DNA from: Pseudomonas syringae CC1557
GTDB taxonomy: Bacteria; Pseudomonadota; Gammaproteobacteria; Pseudomonadales; Pseudomonadaceae
Direction of reading: 5' to 3'
DNA: 64,000 bases
Assembly: GCF_000452705.1 (NCBI RefSeq)
Contig: NZ_CP007014.1
Span: forward strand, 2,480,001-2,544,000
Part shown: positions 41,094 to 51,112 of the stretch, in pieces
Numbering within the stretch: the first letter of the stretch is position 1
How the letters are laid out: each line of letters starts with the position of its first letter
Program-made: the position numbers and the translations under genes
Notes under the pieces: model-generated
The model's database searches: none
What the model was told of the DNA's origin: nothing
Seen by the model: only the letters and a program-made list of their open reading frames with translations

Positions 41094-44000
41094 CAATGCA
41101 TCTCCGCAGGCAGGTTTTGCAGTTGCTGCGCACGGGCGGCCTTGCGGGCCTCCTTGCGCTCGACGTAATTACGGATCAACACATAGAACACCGGCGTCAG
41201 CAGCAGGCCGAAGAAGGTCACCCCGAGCATCCCGGAGAACACCGCGACACCCATTGCGTGGCGCATTTCGGCACCGGCACCACTGGACAGTACCAGCGGC
41301 ACGACGCCCATGATGAACGCGAATGAAGTCATCAGAATCGGCCGCAGACGCAGGCGGCAAGCTTCCAGCACTGCATCCAGCGGGCTCATGCCTTCTGCCT
41401 GTTTGTCTTTGGCAAACTCGACGATCAGAATCGCGTTCTTGCACGCCAGGCCTACCAGTACGATCAGACCGATCTGGGTGAAGATGTTGTTGTCGCTACC
41501 GGCAATCATTACCCCGGCAATCGCCGAGAGTAGGGTCATCGGTACGATCAGGATGACCGCCAGCGGCAGGCTCCAGCTTTCGTACTGAGCCGCGAGTACC
41601 AGAAACGCCAGCAGAACGCAGAGCGGGAACACGAACAGCGCCGTATTGCCCGAGAGGATCTGCTGGTAGGTCAGGTCGGTCCATTCGTAGATCATGCCGG
41701 TGGGCAGTTCTTCACGAAGCAGTTTTTCCACCGCAGCCTGAGCCTGCCCGGAGCTGAACCCCGGTGCAGCGGCACCGTTGATCTCGGCCGTTATAAAGCC
41801 GTTGTAGTGCATGACTCGGTCAGGACCGGCGGTGTCGCTGACCTTGACGAAGGTGGCCAGCGGAATCATTTCGCCGAGGTTGTTGCGCACCTTGAGCTGG
41901 CCGATCTGGTCGGCATCCTGACGGAATTGCTGCTCAGCCTGGACGTTGACTTGATAGGTGCGGCCGAAGCGGTTGAAGTCGTTGGCATACAGCGAACCCA
42001 GGTACACCTGCAGGGTATCGAAGATGTCGCTGACCGCCACACCGTGGGTCTTGGCTTTCTCGCGGTCGATCGCGGCGTCGACTTGCGGCACGTTCACCGT
42101 GTAGCTGGTAAACAGTCCGGCCAGTTCCGGCACGCTGCGACTTTTGGCAATAATGTTCTGGGTTTCCTTGTACAGCTCGTCGTAACCCAGGTTGCCACGG
42201 TCTTCGATTTGCAGACGGAAGCCGCCAATGGTCCCCAGCCCTTGTACGGGCGGTGGCGGGAAGATCGCCATGTAGGCTTCCTGAATCGAGGCGAACTGGC
42301 CATTCAGTGCGCCGGCAATCGCGTTGGCCGACAGGCTGGCGTCCTTGCGCTCATCGAACGGTTTGAGGGTCACGAACACCACGCCGTTGTTGGGGCTGTT
42401 GGTGAAGCCGTTGATCGACAGACCGGGGAAGGCAATCGCGTCCTGCACGCCAGGCTGCTTGAGGGCGATCTCCGACATGCGCTTGATGACGTCTTCGGTG
42501 CGATCTAGGCTGGCAGCGTCCGGCAACTGGGCAAATGCAACCAGGTATTGCTTGTCTTGGCTCGGGACGAAGCCGGTCGGTGTGCTGGCAAAGCCCATCC
42601 AGGTCAGGACCATCAGGCCTGCATACACCAGCAGGGCAATGCCGCTGCTGCGAATGACCCTGGCGACGGTGCCGACATAGCCATGGCTGGCTTTCTCGAA
42701 AAAGCGGTTGAAGGGGCGGAACAACCAGCCACCGAGGATTTTGTCGAGGAAGCGTGAGAAGCGGTCCTTGGGTGCGTCATGACCTCTGAGCAGCACGGCG
42801 GCCAGCGCAGGCGACAGGGTCAGCGAGTTGAACGCCGAAATAACGGTCGAGATGGCAATGGTCAACGCGAACTGTTTATAGAACTGTCCGGTAAGCCCGG
42901 AAATGAACGCAGCTGGCACGAACACGGCGCACAACACCAGTGCTGTAGCGATGATCGGGCCCGTCACTTCGGCCATGGCCTTGTGCGTGGCGGCGACCGG
43001 TTCAAGCCCCAGTTCGATGTTCCGTTCGACGTTCTCCACCACCACGATGGCATCGTCCACCACGATACCGATCGCCAGTACCAGCCCGAACAATGACAGC
43101 GCGTTCAGCGAGAAACCGAACATGTGCATCACGGCGAAGGTACCGATCAGCGAAACCGGTACGGCAACCAATGGAATGATCGAGGCGCGCCAGGTCTGCA
43201 GGAACAGGATCACCACCAGCACCACCAGAATCAGTGCTTCGAACAGCGTGTGAATCACTGCCTCGATAGAACCACGCACAAAAATGGTCGGGTCATAGAC
43301 GATGCTGTAATCCATGCCTTCCGGAAAGCTCTTCTTCAGCTCGGCCATCCGCGCCCGAACATCGTTGGAGATGTCGATGGCGTTGGAGCCGGGGCGCTGG
43401 AAGATCGGGATCGCCACCGCAGGCTGGTTATTGAGCAACGAGCGCAATGCATATTGGCTGGAGCCCAGTTCAATGCGGGCAATGTCCTTCAAACGGGTGA
43501 TTTCGCCATCGGCACCGGCGCGAACCACCACATTTTCGAACTCTTCCTCACTGACCAGACGGCCTTGGGTATTGATCGACATCTGGAAGCTGGTGGCATT
43601 CGGCGATGGCGGTGCACCCAACTGGCCTGCAGCGACCTGGCGGTTCTGCTCGCGAATCGCGTTGACCACGTCGGTGGCGGTCAGGTTGCGTGAAGCGGTC
43701 TTGTTCGGATCGAGCCAGACGCGCAGCGAGTAGTCGCCCATGCCGAACAACTGCACATCACCGACGCCGCCCAGTCGCGCCAGCTCATCCTTGATGTTGA
43801 GCACTGCGTAGTTGGACAGGTACAGCATGTCGTAGCGTTTGTCCGGCGAGGTCAAGTGCACAACCATGGTCAGGTCGGGGGAGGCCTTGTCCACGGTGAT
43901 GCCGATGCGTGTCACTTCTTCGGGCAGTTTTGGCTCGCTGCGGGTCACGCGGTTCTGTACTTGCACCTGCGCGTTGTCCAGGTCAGTGCCCAGTGCGAAG

Positions 44001-44284
44001 GTGATGGTCAGGGTCAGCTTGCCGTCTGCGGTGGCCTGCGAGGACATGTAGAGCATGCCTTCGACACCGGTGATGGCCTGTTCCAGCGGCGAGGCGACGG
44101 TTTCGCCGATCACCTTCGGGTTGGCACCGGGGAAGTTGGCGCGGACCACGACGGTCGGTGGCACCACTTCCGGGTATTCACTGATCGGTAGCTGGAACAG
44201 AGAGATGGCACCGGCGATCAGGATCAGCAGCGACAGCACTGCGGCAAAGATCGGCCGTGAGATAAAGAATTTGGAGAAGTTCAT
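41093..44284 (-). CDS. mexF: RND multidrug efflux permease, MexF homologue
   Basis: 1063-aa inner-membrane proton-driven pump with 12 membrane segments and two large periplasmic loops. The N-terminus RPIFAAVLSLLILIAGAISL and the periplasmic PPTVVVRANFPGANP are near identical to P. aeruginosa MexF as I remember it; GIVVDDAIVVVENVER on segment 4 holds the two proton-relay Asp. In Pseudomonas MexEF-OprN exports chloramphenicol, quinolones and quorum-signal precursors, and in P. syringae pathovars a mexEF-oprN system affects AHL levels. AAGGGAC precedes the ATG, 12 bp after mexE. Confidence 0.96.
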   Translation of the reverse strand: MNFSKFFISRPIFAAVLSLLILIAGAISLFQLPISEYPEVVPPTVVVRANFPGANPKVIGETVASPLEQAITGVEGMLYMSSQATADGKLTLTITFALGTDLDNAQVQVQNRVTRSEPKLPEEVTRIGITVDKASPDLTMVVHLTSPDKRYDMLYLSNYAVLNIKDELARLGGVGDVQLFGMGDYSLRVWLDPNKTASRNLTATDVVNAIREQNRQVAAGQLGAPPSPNATSFQMSINTQGRLVSEEEFENVVVRAGADGEITRLKDIARIELGSSQYALRSLLNNQPAVAIPIFQRPGSNAIDISNDVRARMAELKKSFPEGMDYSIVYDPTIFVRGSIEAVIHTLFEALILVVLVVILFLQTWRASIIPLVAVPVSLIGTFAVMHMFGFSLNALSLFGLVLAIGIVVDDAIVVVENVERNIELGLEPVAATHKAMAEVTGPIIATALVLCAVFVPAAFISGLTGQFYKQFALTIAISTVISAFNSLTLSPALAAVLLRGHDAPKDRFSRFLDKILGGWLFRPFNRFFEKASHGYVGTVARVIRSSGIALLVYAGLMVLTWMGFASTPTGFVPSQDKQYLVAFAQLPDAASLDRTEDVIKRMSEIALKQPGVQDAIAFPGLSINGFTNSPNNGVVFVTLKPFDERKDASLSANAIAGALNGQFASIQEAYMAIFPPPPVQGLGTIGGFRLQIEDRGNLGYDELYKETQNIIAKSRSVPELAGLFTSYTVNVPQVDAAIDREKAKTHGVAVSDIFDTLQVYLGSLYANDFNRFGRTYQVNVQAEQQFRQDADQIGQLKVRNNLGEMIPLATFVKVSDTAGPDRVMHYNGFITAEINGAAAPGFSSGQAQAAVEKLLREELPTGMIYEWTDLTYQQILSGNTALFVFPLCVLLAFLVLAAQYESWSLPLAVILIVPMTLLSAIAGVMIAGSDNNIFTQIGLIVLVGLACKNAILIVEFAKDKQAEGMSPLDAVLEACRLRLRPILMTSFAFIMGVVPLVLSSGAGAEMRHAMGVAVFSGMLGVTFFGLLLTPVFYVLIRNYVERKEARKAARAQQLQNLPAEMH

Positions 44285-44296
44285 CGGACGAGTCCC

Positions 44297-45538
44297 TTAG
44301 CCGCGTGGCGCAGTAGCGCTGGCGATACTGACGGCCGGTTTTGGCGTCACTTTTGGCAGGTTGCTGGCGTCGAGAGCCTGGCGTTGTTTGAGCAGTGCGG
44401 CGAGGGTCTCGGCGCTGGCCATCGGTGTGACTTCAGGGTCCACAGGCTGGCCGGGGCGCACACGCTGCAGACCTTTGACGACGATGGTGTCGTCCTTGCC
44501 GAGCCCGTTACGCACGATGCGCAAGCCTTCGATTTTCGGGCCCAGTTCAACGGCGCGATAGGCGGGCTTGTTGTCTTTATCCATCACCAGCACAAACTTC
44601 TTGCCCAGATCGGTGCCGACCGCTTCGTCGTTGATCAGGACTGCCGAGTACGTGCCGCTGCCCACCAGTTTCAGGCGTGCGTACAGGCCAGGGGTAAAGC
44701 TGCCGTCCGCGTTATCGAACACCGCACGACCGCGAATGGTGCCGGTCCTGGGGTTGACCTGGTTGTCGACAAAGTTCATCTGGCCCAGGTGTGGGTTGCC
44801 GGTTTCGTTGGACAGCCCCAGGTAGACCGGAGTGCTCTGGCCACGCTGACCTTTGCGAGCCAGTTCGGTGTACTTGAGGAACACACGTTCGTCAGCGTCG
44901 AAGTAGGCGTAGACCTTGTCGGTGGAGACCACGCTGGTCAGCGCAGTGACATCGGCGGTGACAATGTTCCCGGCGGTGATTTCGGCGCGGCTCACGCGGC
45001 CGGCAATCGGGGCGGTCACGCGGGTAAAGCTGAGGTTCAGTCGGGCCAGGTCCAGTTGCGCCTGTATCGCTGCGACACCGGCTTTGGCTTCCTGCGCCGA
45101 GGTTGTACGCGAGTCGGCCAGTTCGGCGGAAATCGCGTTGTTGCTGCGCAAGCGTTCACCGCGCTGGGCCTCGCTTTCACCGCGAGAGGCCACGGCACGG
45201 GCCTGCTGCAACTGGGCTTCGAGACGGCGCACTTCGGACTGGAACGGACGGGGATCGATCTGGAACAGCAGATCGCCTTTCTTGACCAGCGAACCGTCGG
45301 TGAAGGCGACCTGATCGATCTGGCCTGACACACGAGGGCGAACTTCGACGGTTTCCGGAGCCTCGAGACGGCCGGTGAATTCGTCCCACTCGTTGACCGG
45401 CTGCTCTAATACTTTGGCGACGGTGACTTTGGCTGCGCCGGGCGCTGCAGGGGCTTCTGACGTCTTGCCGCACGCACTGATCACGATGAGAGCGATAGCA
45501 GTGAGGGGGAAGCGGAGATGGCTGATTGTCTGGGGCAT
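44297..45538 (-). CDS. mexE: RND efflux periplasmic adaptor, MexE homologue
   Basis: 413-aa membrane-fusion protein. Lipoprotein-like signal (LTAIALIVISACGK, Cys about 24) anchors it to the inner membrane. The lipoyl half-motifs VRPRVSGQIDQVAFTDGSLVKKGDLLF-like region (about 68-94) and APIAGRVSRAEI flank a helical hairpin rich in Ala, Gln and Arg; the beta-barrel and membrane-proximal domains follow. It is the first gene of mexE-mexF-oprN. Its regulator mexT is not adjacent. Confidence 0.94.
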   Translation of the reverse strand: MPQTISHLRFPLTAIALIVISACGKTSEAPAAPGAAKVTVAKVLEQPVNEWDEFTGRLEAPETVEVRPRVSGQIDQVAFTDGSLVKKGDLLFQIDPRPFQSEVRRLEAQLQQARAVASRGESEAQRGERLRSNNAISAELADSRTTSAQEAKAGVAAIQAQLDLARLNLSFTRVTAPIAGRVSRAEITAGNIVTADVTALTSVVSTDKVYAYFDADERVFLKYTELARKGQRGQSTPVYLGLSNETGNPHLGQMNFVDNQVNPRTGTIRGRAVFDNADGSFTPGLYARLKLVGSGTYSAVLINDEAVGTDLGKKFVLVMDKDNKPAYRAVELGPKIEGLRIVRNGLGKDDTIVVKGLQRVRPGQPVDPEVTPMASAETLAALLKQRQALDASNLPKVTPKPAVSIASATAPRG

Positions 45539-45873
45539 TGGAAGTTCCGCCGAAAATAAACGATGGGCGGATTCTGTTGGCGGGGGGTGTTATTAACGAA
45601 TCGAATAAATCGAAGGTTACTATCACCCACAATGATGCAGCGTCACAGGGCCGGCAACCGGCGGCCCGAATCAGCAGGCTCGTGTGGTCCATTGCCGTGC
45701 ATGACACATGCAACGCGCGCCCGTGCCCTGTCTGGATAGCGCCTCAATGGCCGAAAAAAAGCTCATGTCATATTGCTATCTTTGCGATCAATTCTTGCAA
45801 TCGCCACGGCTATCAAGTTGTCCGGTCCGGCGTCGATCTTTGGGTATTCCGATAAATCCCAAGGCGAAATTTG
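45539..45873. other. 335-bp divergent region between mexE and the chemoreceptor gene
   Basis: Carries the mexE control region on its left side (see 45600-45623) and the leader of the chemoreceptor on its right. No ORF with a ribosome site was found in the middle, and I see no further repeat. Confidence 0.4.
45600..45623 (-). promoter_or_regulatory. MexT-box-like site upstream of mexE
   Basis: Read on the - strand: ATAG-N5-TTCGAT-N4-TCGAT, against the P. aeruginosa MexT site ATCA-N5-GTCGAT-N4-ACYAT. Spacing is exact and about 10 of 15 fixed positions agree. It lies about 60-85 bases before the mexE start. A related LysR regulator may use it. Confidence 0.35.
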
Positions 45874-47802
45874 ATGAAATCGACATGGCTGGACAATTTG
45901 AACGTCAGTAAGAAACTGAGCTTGGGCTTCGGCCTCATTCTGCTCGGCGTACTGACGGTGACCACTATTGGCTACCTCAGCACCAACCTGCTGATCGAGC
46001 GGCTGGGCAAAGCGGCCAGGGTCGCTGAAGTAAAAGCAGATGCGCTGAGCCTGAGAATCGCTGCACAGACCTACATGGCAAAACCTGACGCAAGCACTCA
46101 ACAGGGTTATGTCGCTGCCCTCGACGACTTGGGCAAGACCATCGAGAACGGCCTGAAGATTCTGACCGTGCCGGTCAACGCCGATAAGCTCCGAGCTATC
46201 CGCGATCAGGCGGATGGCCTTAGGCAGACGTTCAGCCAGATGGTGGACAACAACCAGAAAATCGACCAGGCCATGCAGCCGTTGATTACTATTTCCGAGC
46301 AGGTCAGCGGCAGTTTCGAAACGCTTCTGCAAAAGACCTTTGAAGACGCCTCGCGCTCGCTTGAACAGAACGCTATCGATCAGGTAAAGGTTGCCGGTGA
46401 CTTGCGCAACGGCATGACCAACTTTCGTCTGGTGTTCCGTCGCTATATCAGTATTCCTACCGCCGAAAACAAGCAGATCACCTTCGACGCAGCAGACTCT
46501 CTGATTACCCAGGTGGGTAGCGCGCGCACCCAACTGCCGAACAAGGCCGGTCCGGCGGTGGATGCTGCCCTTGCAGCCTTGCAGCAGTACAAGTCGCTGA
46601 TGGTTTCCATTTCCCAGCTGATGCAACAGAACGACCAGATCCGCGACACACTGCGCCAGCAGGCGTTGGACATAGTCAAAAGCTCCGACGGGTTGATGGC
46701 TGGGCAGGTAGTCAGCGCCAATAAAGAAAAAGACAGTGCCGTGACCCAGTTGCTCACCGTGGCCTTGATCGTCCTGTTGCTGGGCATCTTCGCAGCCATC
46801 CTGATCACCCGTCAGATCACGCGCCCCCTAGACTCCACAGTGATCGCGGCCCGACGCATTGCTGACGGCGACCTGACCAACGACATCAGTACCACCCGAC
46901 AGGACGAACTGGGCCTGCTGCAAAACACCATGCAACACATGACCGTGTCGCTGCGTACTTTGATAGGCGGTATCAGTAACGGTGTGACACAAATTGCCAC
47001 GGCAGCCGAAGAGCTGTCGGCCGTCAGCGAACAGACCAGTGCGGGTGTCACCCAGCAGAAAATGGAAGTCGATCAGGTAGCGACCGCCATGAACCAGATG
47101 GCCTCTACCGTGCAGGAAGTTGCTCAAAACACCGAAGATGCATCGCAGGCTGCCAGACAGGCCAGCGAGCGAGCAGCCCATGGCAGCAGCGTGGTGCAAC
47201 ACGCCACACGCGAAATCAGTCAATTGGCGGGTGAAGTAGGGCAACTGGGTCAGGCCATGCAGCGCTTGATTCAGGACAGCGACAAGATCGGCGGCGTGAT
47301 CGATGTGATCAAGGCGGTAGCCGAGCAAACCAACCTGTTGGCGCTCAACGCGGCCATCGAAGCCGCCCGTGCGGGCGAGCAGGGACGTGGTTTCGCTGTG
47401 GTCGCCGATGAGGTGCGCTCGCTGGCCCAGCGCACGCAAAAGTCCACCACGGAAATCGAAGCGCTGATTCAGGCGTTGCAGCACGGCACCGGCGCAGCCT
47501 CGGACCTGATGGACGCCAGCCGTCAACGCACCGAAGGCACCGTGGAGCTGGCTCGTCAGGCCGAACAGGCGCTGGTGGAAATCACTCACTCGATCGGCAC
47601 CATCGAGCAAATGAGTCAGCAGATCTCTGCCGCCGCCGAGGAGCAAAGCGCCGTCACTGATGAAATCAACCGCAGCGTCATCAGTGTGCGCGACATTGCC
47701 GACCAGTCCGCGACGGCCACCGAGCAAAGCGCGGCGTCCACTGTAGAGCTGGCGCGGCTGGGCAGTAACCTGCAAGACATGGTTTCCCGCTTCCGGATCT
47801 GA
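45874..47802 (+). CDS. Methyl-accepting chemotaxis protein with HBM-type sensor domain
   Basis: 642-aa transmembrane chemoreceptor. Membrane segment 1 is about 17-39, a roughly 250-residue all-helical periplasmic region (about 40-288) is the size of the helical bimodular (HBM) domain of McpS-type Pseudomonas receptors that bind organic acids, and segment 2 is about 291-312. HAMP follows ([18 protein letters not shown]), then the signalling hairpin with the tip [20 protein letters not shown]. The C-terminus ends SRFRI with no CheR-binding pentapeptide. AAGGCG precedes the ATG at 45874; a TTG codon directly before it is in frame. The ligand is unknown. Confidence 0.88.
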   Translation: MKSTWLDNLNVSKKLSLGFGLILLGVLTVTTIGYLSTNLLIERLGKAARVAEVKADALSLRIAAQTYMAKPDASTQQGYVAALDDLGKTIENGLKILTVPVNADKLRAIRDQADGLRQTFSQMVDNNQKIDQAMQPLITISEQVSGSFETLLQKTFEDASRSLEQNAIDQVKVAGDLRNGMTNFRLVFRRYISIPTAENKQITFDAADSLITQVGSARTQLPNKAGPAVDAALAALQQYKSLMVSISQLMQQNDQIRDTLRQQALDIVKSSDGLMAGQVVSANKEKDSAVTQLLTVALIVLLLGIFAAILITRQITRPLDSTVIAARRIADGDLTNDISTTRQDELGLLQNTMQHMTVSLRTLIGGISNGVTQIATAAEELSAVSEQTSAGVTQQKMEVDQVATAMNQMASTVQEVAQNTEDASQAARQASERAAHGSSVVQHATREISQLAGEVGQLGQAMQRLIQDSDKIGGVIDVIKAVAEQTNLLALNAAIEAARAGEQGRGFAVVADEVRSLAQRTQKSTTEIEALIQALQHGTGAASDLMDASRQRTEGTVELARQAEQALVEITHSIGTIEQMSQQISAAAEEQSAVTDEINRSVISVRDIADQSATATEQSAASTVELARLGSNLQDMVSRFRI

Positions 47803-47810
47803 TGCAGCAA

Positions 47811-47839
47811 GGAGCAGCGCTGAACGTCAGCGCTGTTCC
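47811..47839. terminator. Hairpin between convergent chemoreceptor and ehuA genes
   Basis: GGAGCAGCGCTGA and TCAGCGCTGTTCC pair over 13 bases (one G-U) with a 3-base loop. The second arm contains the ehuA stop codon. No T-run; probably a convergent-gene transcription stop or roadblock. Confidence 0.55.
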
Positions 47840-48624
47840 ACCAGTTGCAGGAAGCGTCGCGTTCGTTCGTTCTCCGGGTTCAGCAGGATGTCGCTGGCTG
47901 AGCCATCTGCCACAATTCGCCCTCCCTCCATGAATAAAACCCGGTCAGCAATGTCCTGAGCGAACTTCATCTCATGGGTGACCAGCAGCATGGTCATTTG
48001 AAACTCGTGGGCAATCGAGCGAATCACGGCCAGCACTTCGCCAACCAGTTCAGGGTCCAGCGCTGACGTGACCTCGTCAAACAGCATGATCTGCGGCCGC
48101 ATGGCCAATGCCCTGGCAATCGCTACGCGTTGTTGCTGTCCGCCGGAGAGCTGGCTCGGGTACGCGTCAGCCTTGTGCGCAAGCCCGACCAGCCCAAGGT
48201 ATTGATGGGCACGCTCCAAGGCCTCTTCGCGGGACAACCTGATTACTCGCAACGGCGCTTCGGTAATGTTTTCCTGCACGGTGAGGTGCGGAAACAGATT
48301 GAATTGCTGAAACACCATGCCCACTCGATGAATCACCGGAGCCTTTGAGGAACCGGGCCAGCGCCAGCGCGCGGTCTGTGCAGGGACAGGTTCGCCTGCC
48401 ACCTGAATGCTGCCGTGCTGATAATTTTCCAGCCCTTTGATCAGACGCAGCACGGTCGATTTGCCCGAGCCACTGGGCCCGATCAGCGCGACTTTCTGGC
48501 CTTGCGGGATGCTCAGGTCCAGATGGTCAATGACCCGGTTGCTACCGAAGTCCTTGACCACTTGCCTGAGCTGTATCTGCGCCTCTGCGGCGGGCAGGGC
48601 AGTGGTGTGTGCGAGATCAGACAT
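47827..48624 (-). CDS. ehuA: ABC importer ATPase, ectoine/amino-acid type
   Basis: 265-aa nucleotide-binding subunit of the polar amino-acid (PAAT) class. Walker A GPSGSGKST, Q-loop FQQFNLFPHLTV, signature [15 protein letters not shown], Walker B IMLFDEVTSALDPE and switch LLVTHEM are all present. The insertion before the Q-loop with TARWRWPGSSKAP is a feature I associate with EhuA-type ATPases of ectoine transporters. It is last in ehuB-ehuC-ehuD-ehuA and overlaps ehuD by 8 bp. Confidence 0.75.
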   Translation of the reverse strand: MSDLAHTTALPAAEAQIQLRQVVKDFGSNRVIDHLDLSIPQGQKVALIGPSGSGKSTVLRLIKGLENYQHGSIQVAGEPVPAQTARWRWPGSSKAPVIHRVGMVFQQFNLFPHLTVQENITEAPLRVIRLSREEALERAHQYLGLVGLAHKADAYPSQLSGGQQQRVAIARALAMRPQIMLFDEVTSALDPELVGEVLAVIRSIAHEFQMTMLLVTHEMKFAQDIADRVLFMEGGRIVADGSASDILLNPENERTRRFLQLVEQR

Positions 48625-49267
48625 GATTGCGCCTTTCCAGGTATTTGAACAACAACGAGGTCGGCACGCTGATCGCCAGGAACATCAGCGCCATCACCGT
48701 GTACGGCTCGTTGTAGCGATAGGTCATCCCGGCGATCTGCTTGGCTGCCTGAAACAGTTCGGGGATGGTGATCACGGCCAGCAGTGGCGTTTCCTTGAAC
48801 ATGCCGATCAGGTAGTTGCCCAGCACCGGCAGCATTGGTTTCAACGCCTGCGGCAGAATGATGCGTCGCCAGGTATCGCCCCTGTTGAAGTCCAGCGCGC
48901 GAGCGGCTTCCCATTGTCCTGCGGGGATGTCCTCGATTGCGCCGCGATAGGCCTCGGCAATATAGGCCGCGTAATAGCACCCTAGGCCGATCACGCCTGT
49001 GGTGATCGCCGGGAAGGTGATGCCTGCCAAAGGCAGCGCAAAGAACAGCACATACAATTGGACCATCAGCGGCGTGTTGCGGAAAAAGCTCAGGTAACCC
49101 TTGCTCAGGTAATGCACGAGCTTCAGCTGCGAGCGTAACGCCAGCGCCAGAACCAGGCCCAGCAGCACCGCAAGCAGGAATCCCAGTAACACGACTTGCA
49201 CGGTGACCAGCAAGCCCTGAAACAGCTCCGGCATGATCGACCAGGCGAATGCAACGTCGAACTCCAT
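48617..49267 (-). CDS. ehuD: ABC importer permease, ectoine/amino-acid type
   Basis: 216-aa PAAT-family inner-membrane permease with about five membrane segments. The coupling-loop EAA motif is seen as GQWEAARALDFNRGDTWRRI-like (about 122-141). ATG at 49267 follows GAGAGG and opens MEFDVAFAWSIMPELFQGL, a typical start; longer upstream reading is inside ehuC. The two permeases would form the heterodimeric channel. Confidence 0.75.
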   Translation of the reverse strand: MEFDVAFAWSIMPELFQGLLVTVQVVLLGFLLAVLLGLVLALALRSQLKLVHYLSKGYLSFFRNTPLMVQLYVLFFALPLAGITFPAITTGVIGLGCYYAAYIAEAYRGAIEDIPAGQWEAARALDFNRGDTWRRIILPQALKPMLPVLGNYLIGMFKETPLLAVITIPELFQAAKQIAGMTYRYNEPYTVMALMFLAISVPTSLLFKYLERRNHV

Positions 49268-49269
49268 GT

Positions 49270-49947
49270 TCAACCTCTCGCCTGGCGCCACGCCGTCGCG
49301 TGTCGTTCGTATCGACGGACCAGCCAGCTGAGCGGCCACGCCATCACGAAGTAGCAGACCAGCACGATGCTCCAGATCAGCGTTTGCTGGCCCAGCGTGG
49401 TCACCAACTGGCTGCCGCTGAAGGTCAGGTCGGTGAGGGTGATCAGCGAGACCAGCGATGTGGTTTTCAGCAGTTCAACCAATTGATTGCCCATCGGCGG
49501 AATCATGAACGGCAGGGCCTGCGGCAGGATGATGCGCCGAAACGCACTCACTGGTCCGAAGTCCAGCGCTCGCAATGCGTCACGCTGCCCCTGGCTGACG
49601 TTGATCAGCGCCGAACGGATGATTTCCGAGCCGTAGGCCGAAAACGTCAAGCCCAGACCCAGCACCCCGGTGGTCATGGGTGACAGACGAATGCCGAACA
49701 GCGGCAGAATGAAAAACAGGTAAAACAGCAGCACCAACGCGGAAATGCCACGCAGTACTTCGACGTACAGCGTGGCGAACCAGCGCAATGCCCGGAACGG
49801 CGACAGGCGCATCAAGGCGATCACAAAGGACAGCACCACTACCAGCAATTCGGCGAGAAAGGTGATTTGCAGTGTAACCAGTGCGCCGTGCGCCAGTTGT
49901 CTGGCGATGAAACCGGCGGTTTCCAATGTTGCAGGGTCGACAAGCAT
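49270..49947 (-). CDS. ehuC: ABC importer permease, ectoine/amino-acid type
   Basis: 225-aa PAAT-family permease, partner of ehuD two bases downstream. The N-terminal part has LVTLQITFLAELLVVVLSFV, then RGISALVLLFYLFFILPLFG; the EAA loop is QRDALRALDFGPVSAFRRI. It follows ehuB by 54 bp. The match to ectoine-type EhuC is judged by recollection of family sequence. Confidence 0.75.
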   Translation of the reverse strand: MLVDPATLETAGFIARQLAHGALVTLQITFLAELLVVVLSFVIALMRLSPFRALRWFATLYVEVLRGISALVLLFYLFFILPLFGIRLSPMTTGVLGLGLTFSAYGSEIIRSALINVSQGQRDALRALDFGPVSAFRRIILPQALPFMIPPMGNQLVELLKTTSLVSLITLTDLTFSGSQLVTTLGQQTLIWSIVLVCYFVMAWPLSWLVRRYERHATAWRQARG

Positions 49948-50001
49948 GGCCTGTACTCGTAGGGGTTAAGGCCTTAAGCAGTGGCCCGCAGGCCACGCAA
50001 A

Positions 50002-50874
50002 TCAGGGGTTGCAGCGTTGGGCTGCGGTAACGGTGGGCTCAGCCAGCTCGTTGTCGGTGTAGCCGTATTTTTCGAGAATTTTCAGCAGTTCACCGGAGGC
50101 CCGGAGTTTGGCCAATTGCTCGTTGAACGCCTGCTCGAAAGCCGGATCGTTTTTCGGCAGGCCATAGGCATGGTAATTCCAGCCTGGTTTGCCATTGGCG
50201 TCCGGGATCTGCTCGAACGGCAAGGCGCGCTCGATGTCCGGGCTGTTGGCTTTCTTGATCAGACTGATGACTTCTGCGTCAGGGAAATACACCACATCGA
50301 CCCGACCGGCCTGCAAGGCGGCCAGTGCCTCGGTGTCCTTGTCGAACAACACCACATTGCTGTTGGCAATACCGCTGTCCCTGGCTTCCTGGACCTGATT
50401 GCTGCCAGGTTGCGTGGCCAGTCGCGCTTTGCCATGGCTGGCAACATCCTTGAGGCTGTGCAGGTTCAGCGGGTTACCGGTTTTGACAATGAATGCACCG
50501 CCGGATCGCGTGACCGGGTTGGAGAACGAGATCACCTTGCAGCGATTCGGATTGATGAACAGACCCGCACCGATCAGATCGAAACGGCCCGCCGCAAGGC
50601 CAGGCACCAGAGAGCCGAAGTCAGTGATAGGCGTCTCGATCTTCGTGATGCCCAACGGTTCGAGAATGGCCCGCAATATCTCGACATTGGCACCGGTGGC
50701 CTTGCCATCGGTGCCGATGTAGGCATAAGGCTGCTCGTTGGCAATGCCAGCGGTCAGACCGTCGCTGCGGCCCTTTTCCAGCAACCCGGCCAGCGCCGGG
50801 AATGAAAGGGCGGCGTTTAACAGTAACGCTGAACCGAACAGGGCTGAGAACGACAGGGGTGTGCTACGTATCAT
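50002..50874 (-). CDS. ehuB: Periplasmic substrate-binding protein, ectoine/hydroxyectoine type
   Basis: 290-aa SBP_bac_3 protein. A signal peptide (FGSALLLNAALSFPALA) leads to the start GLTAGIANEQPYAYIGTDGK, then FGSLVPGLAAGRFDLIGAGLFINPNRC and NPLNLHSLKDVA, blocks shared with EhuB ectoine-binding proteins as I know them. Ectoine uptake would give osmoprotection. There are no eut catabolic genes beside it, so a different solute is possible. ATG at 50874 starts the signal peptide; longer upstream reading would add 60 residues without resemblance. Confidence 0.75.
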   Translation of the reverse strand: MIRSTPLSFSALFGSALLLNAALSFPALAGLLEKGRSDGLTAGIANEQPYAYIGTDGKATGANVEILRAILEPLGITKIETPITDFGSLVPGLAAGRFDLIGAGLFINPNRCKVISFSNPVTRSGGAFIVKTGNPLNLHSLKDVASHGKARLATQPGSNQVQEARDSGIANSNVVLFDKDTEALAALQAGRVDVVYFPDAEVISLIKKANSPDIERALPFEQIPDANGKPGWNYHAYGLPKNDPAFEQAFNEQLAKLRASGELLKILEKYGYTDNELAEPTVTAAQRCNP

Positions 50875-51009
50875 TGCGTGCGCTCGAAGTAGAGGGAAAG
50901 GGGCGTCTTGCTGAGGCGGCCAGATCATGTCGATCAAGTGCGCACAATCGCTTCGTCTTGCCTGCTTCCTGCGTCGGCAATGCGTTTTTGCATAAGGCGC
51001 AACTCTATA

Positions 51010-51053
51010 GATATTAAAAAATAAATTTAAATATCGATAAGGAATATGCATAT
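51010..51053. promoter_or_regulatory. AT-rich palindromic region upstream of ehuB
   Basis: GATATT (51010-51015) and AATATC (51030-51035) form an inverted repeat, followed by ATAAGGAATA (51037-51046) and the palindrome ATATGCATAT (51044-51053). ATAAGGAAT-type elements occur in CysB-linked, sulfur-starvation promoters of Pseudomonas as I recall. Its distance of about 140-180 bp from ehuB is suited to activation. Confidence 0.35.
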
Positions 51054-51112
51054 GCACGGGTGCTGTTTCGGTGCTTTCAAGTCAGATGCCTTGGCCGGGT
51101 AACCGCAATTTT

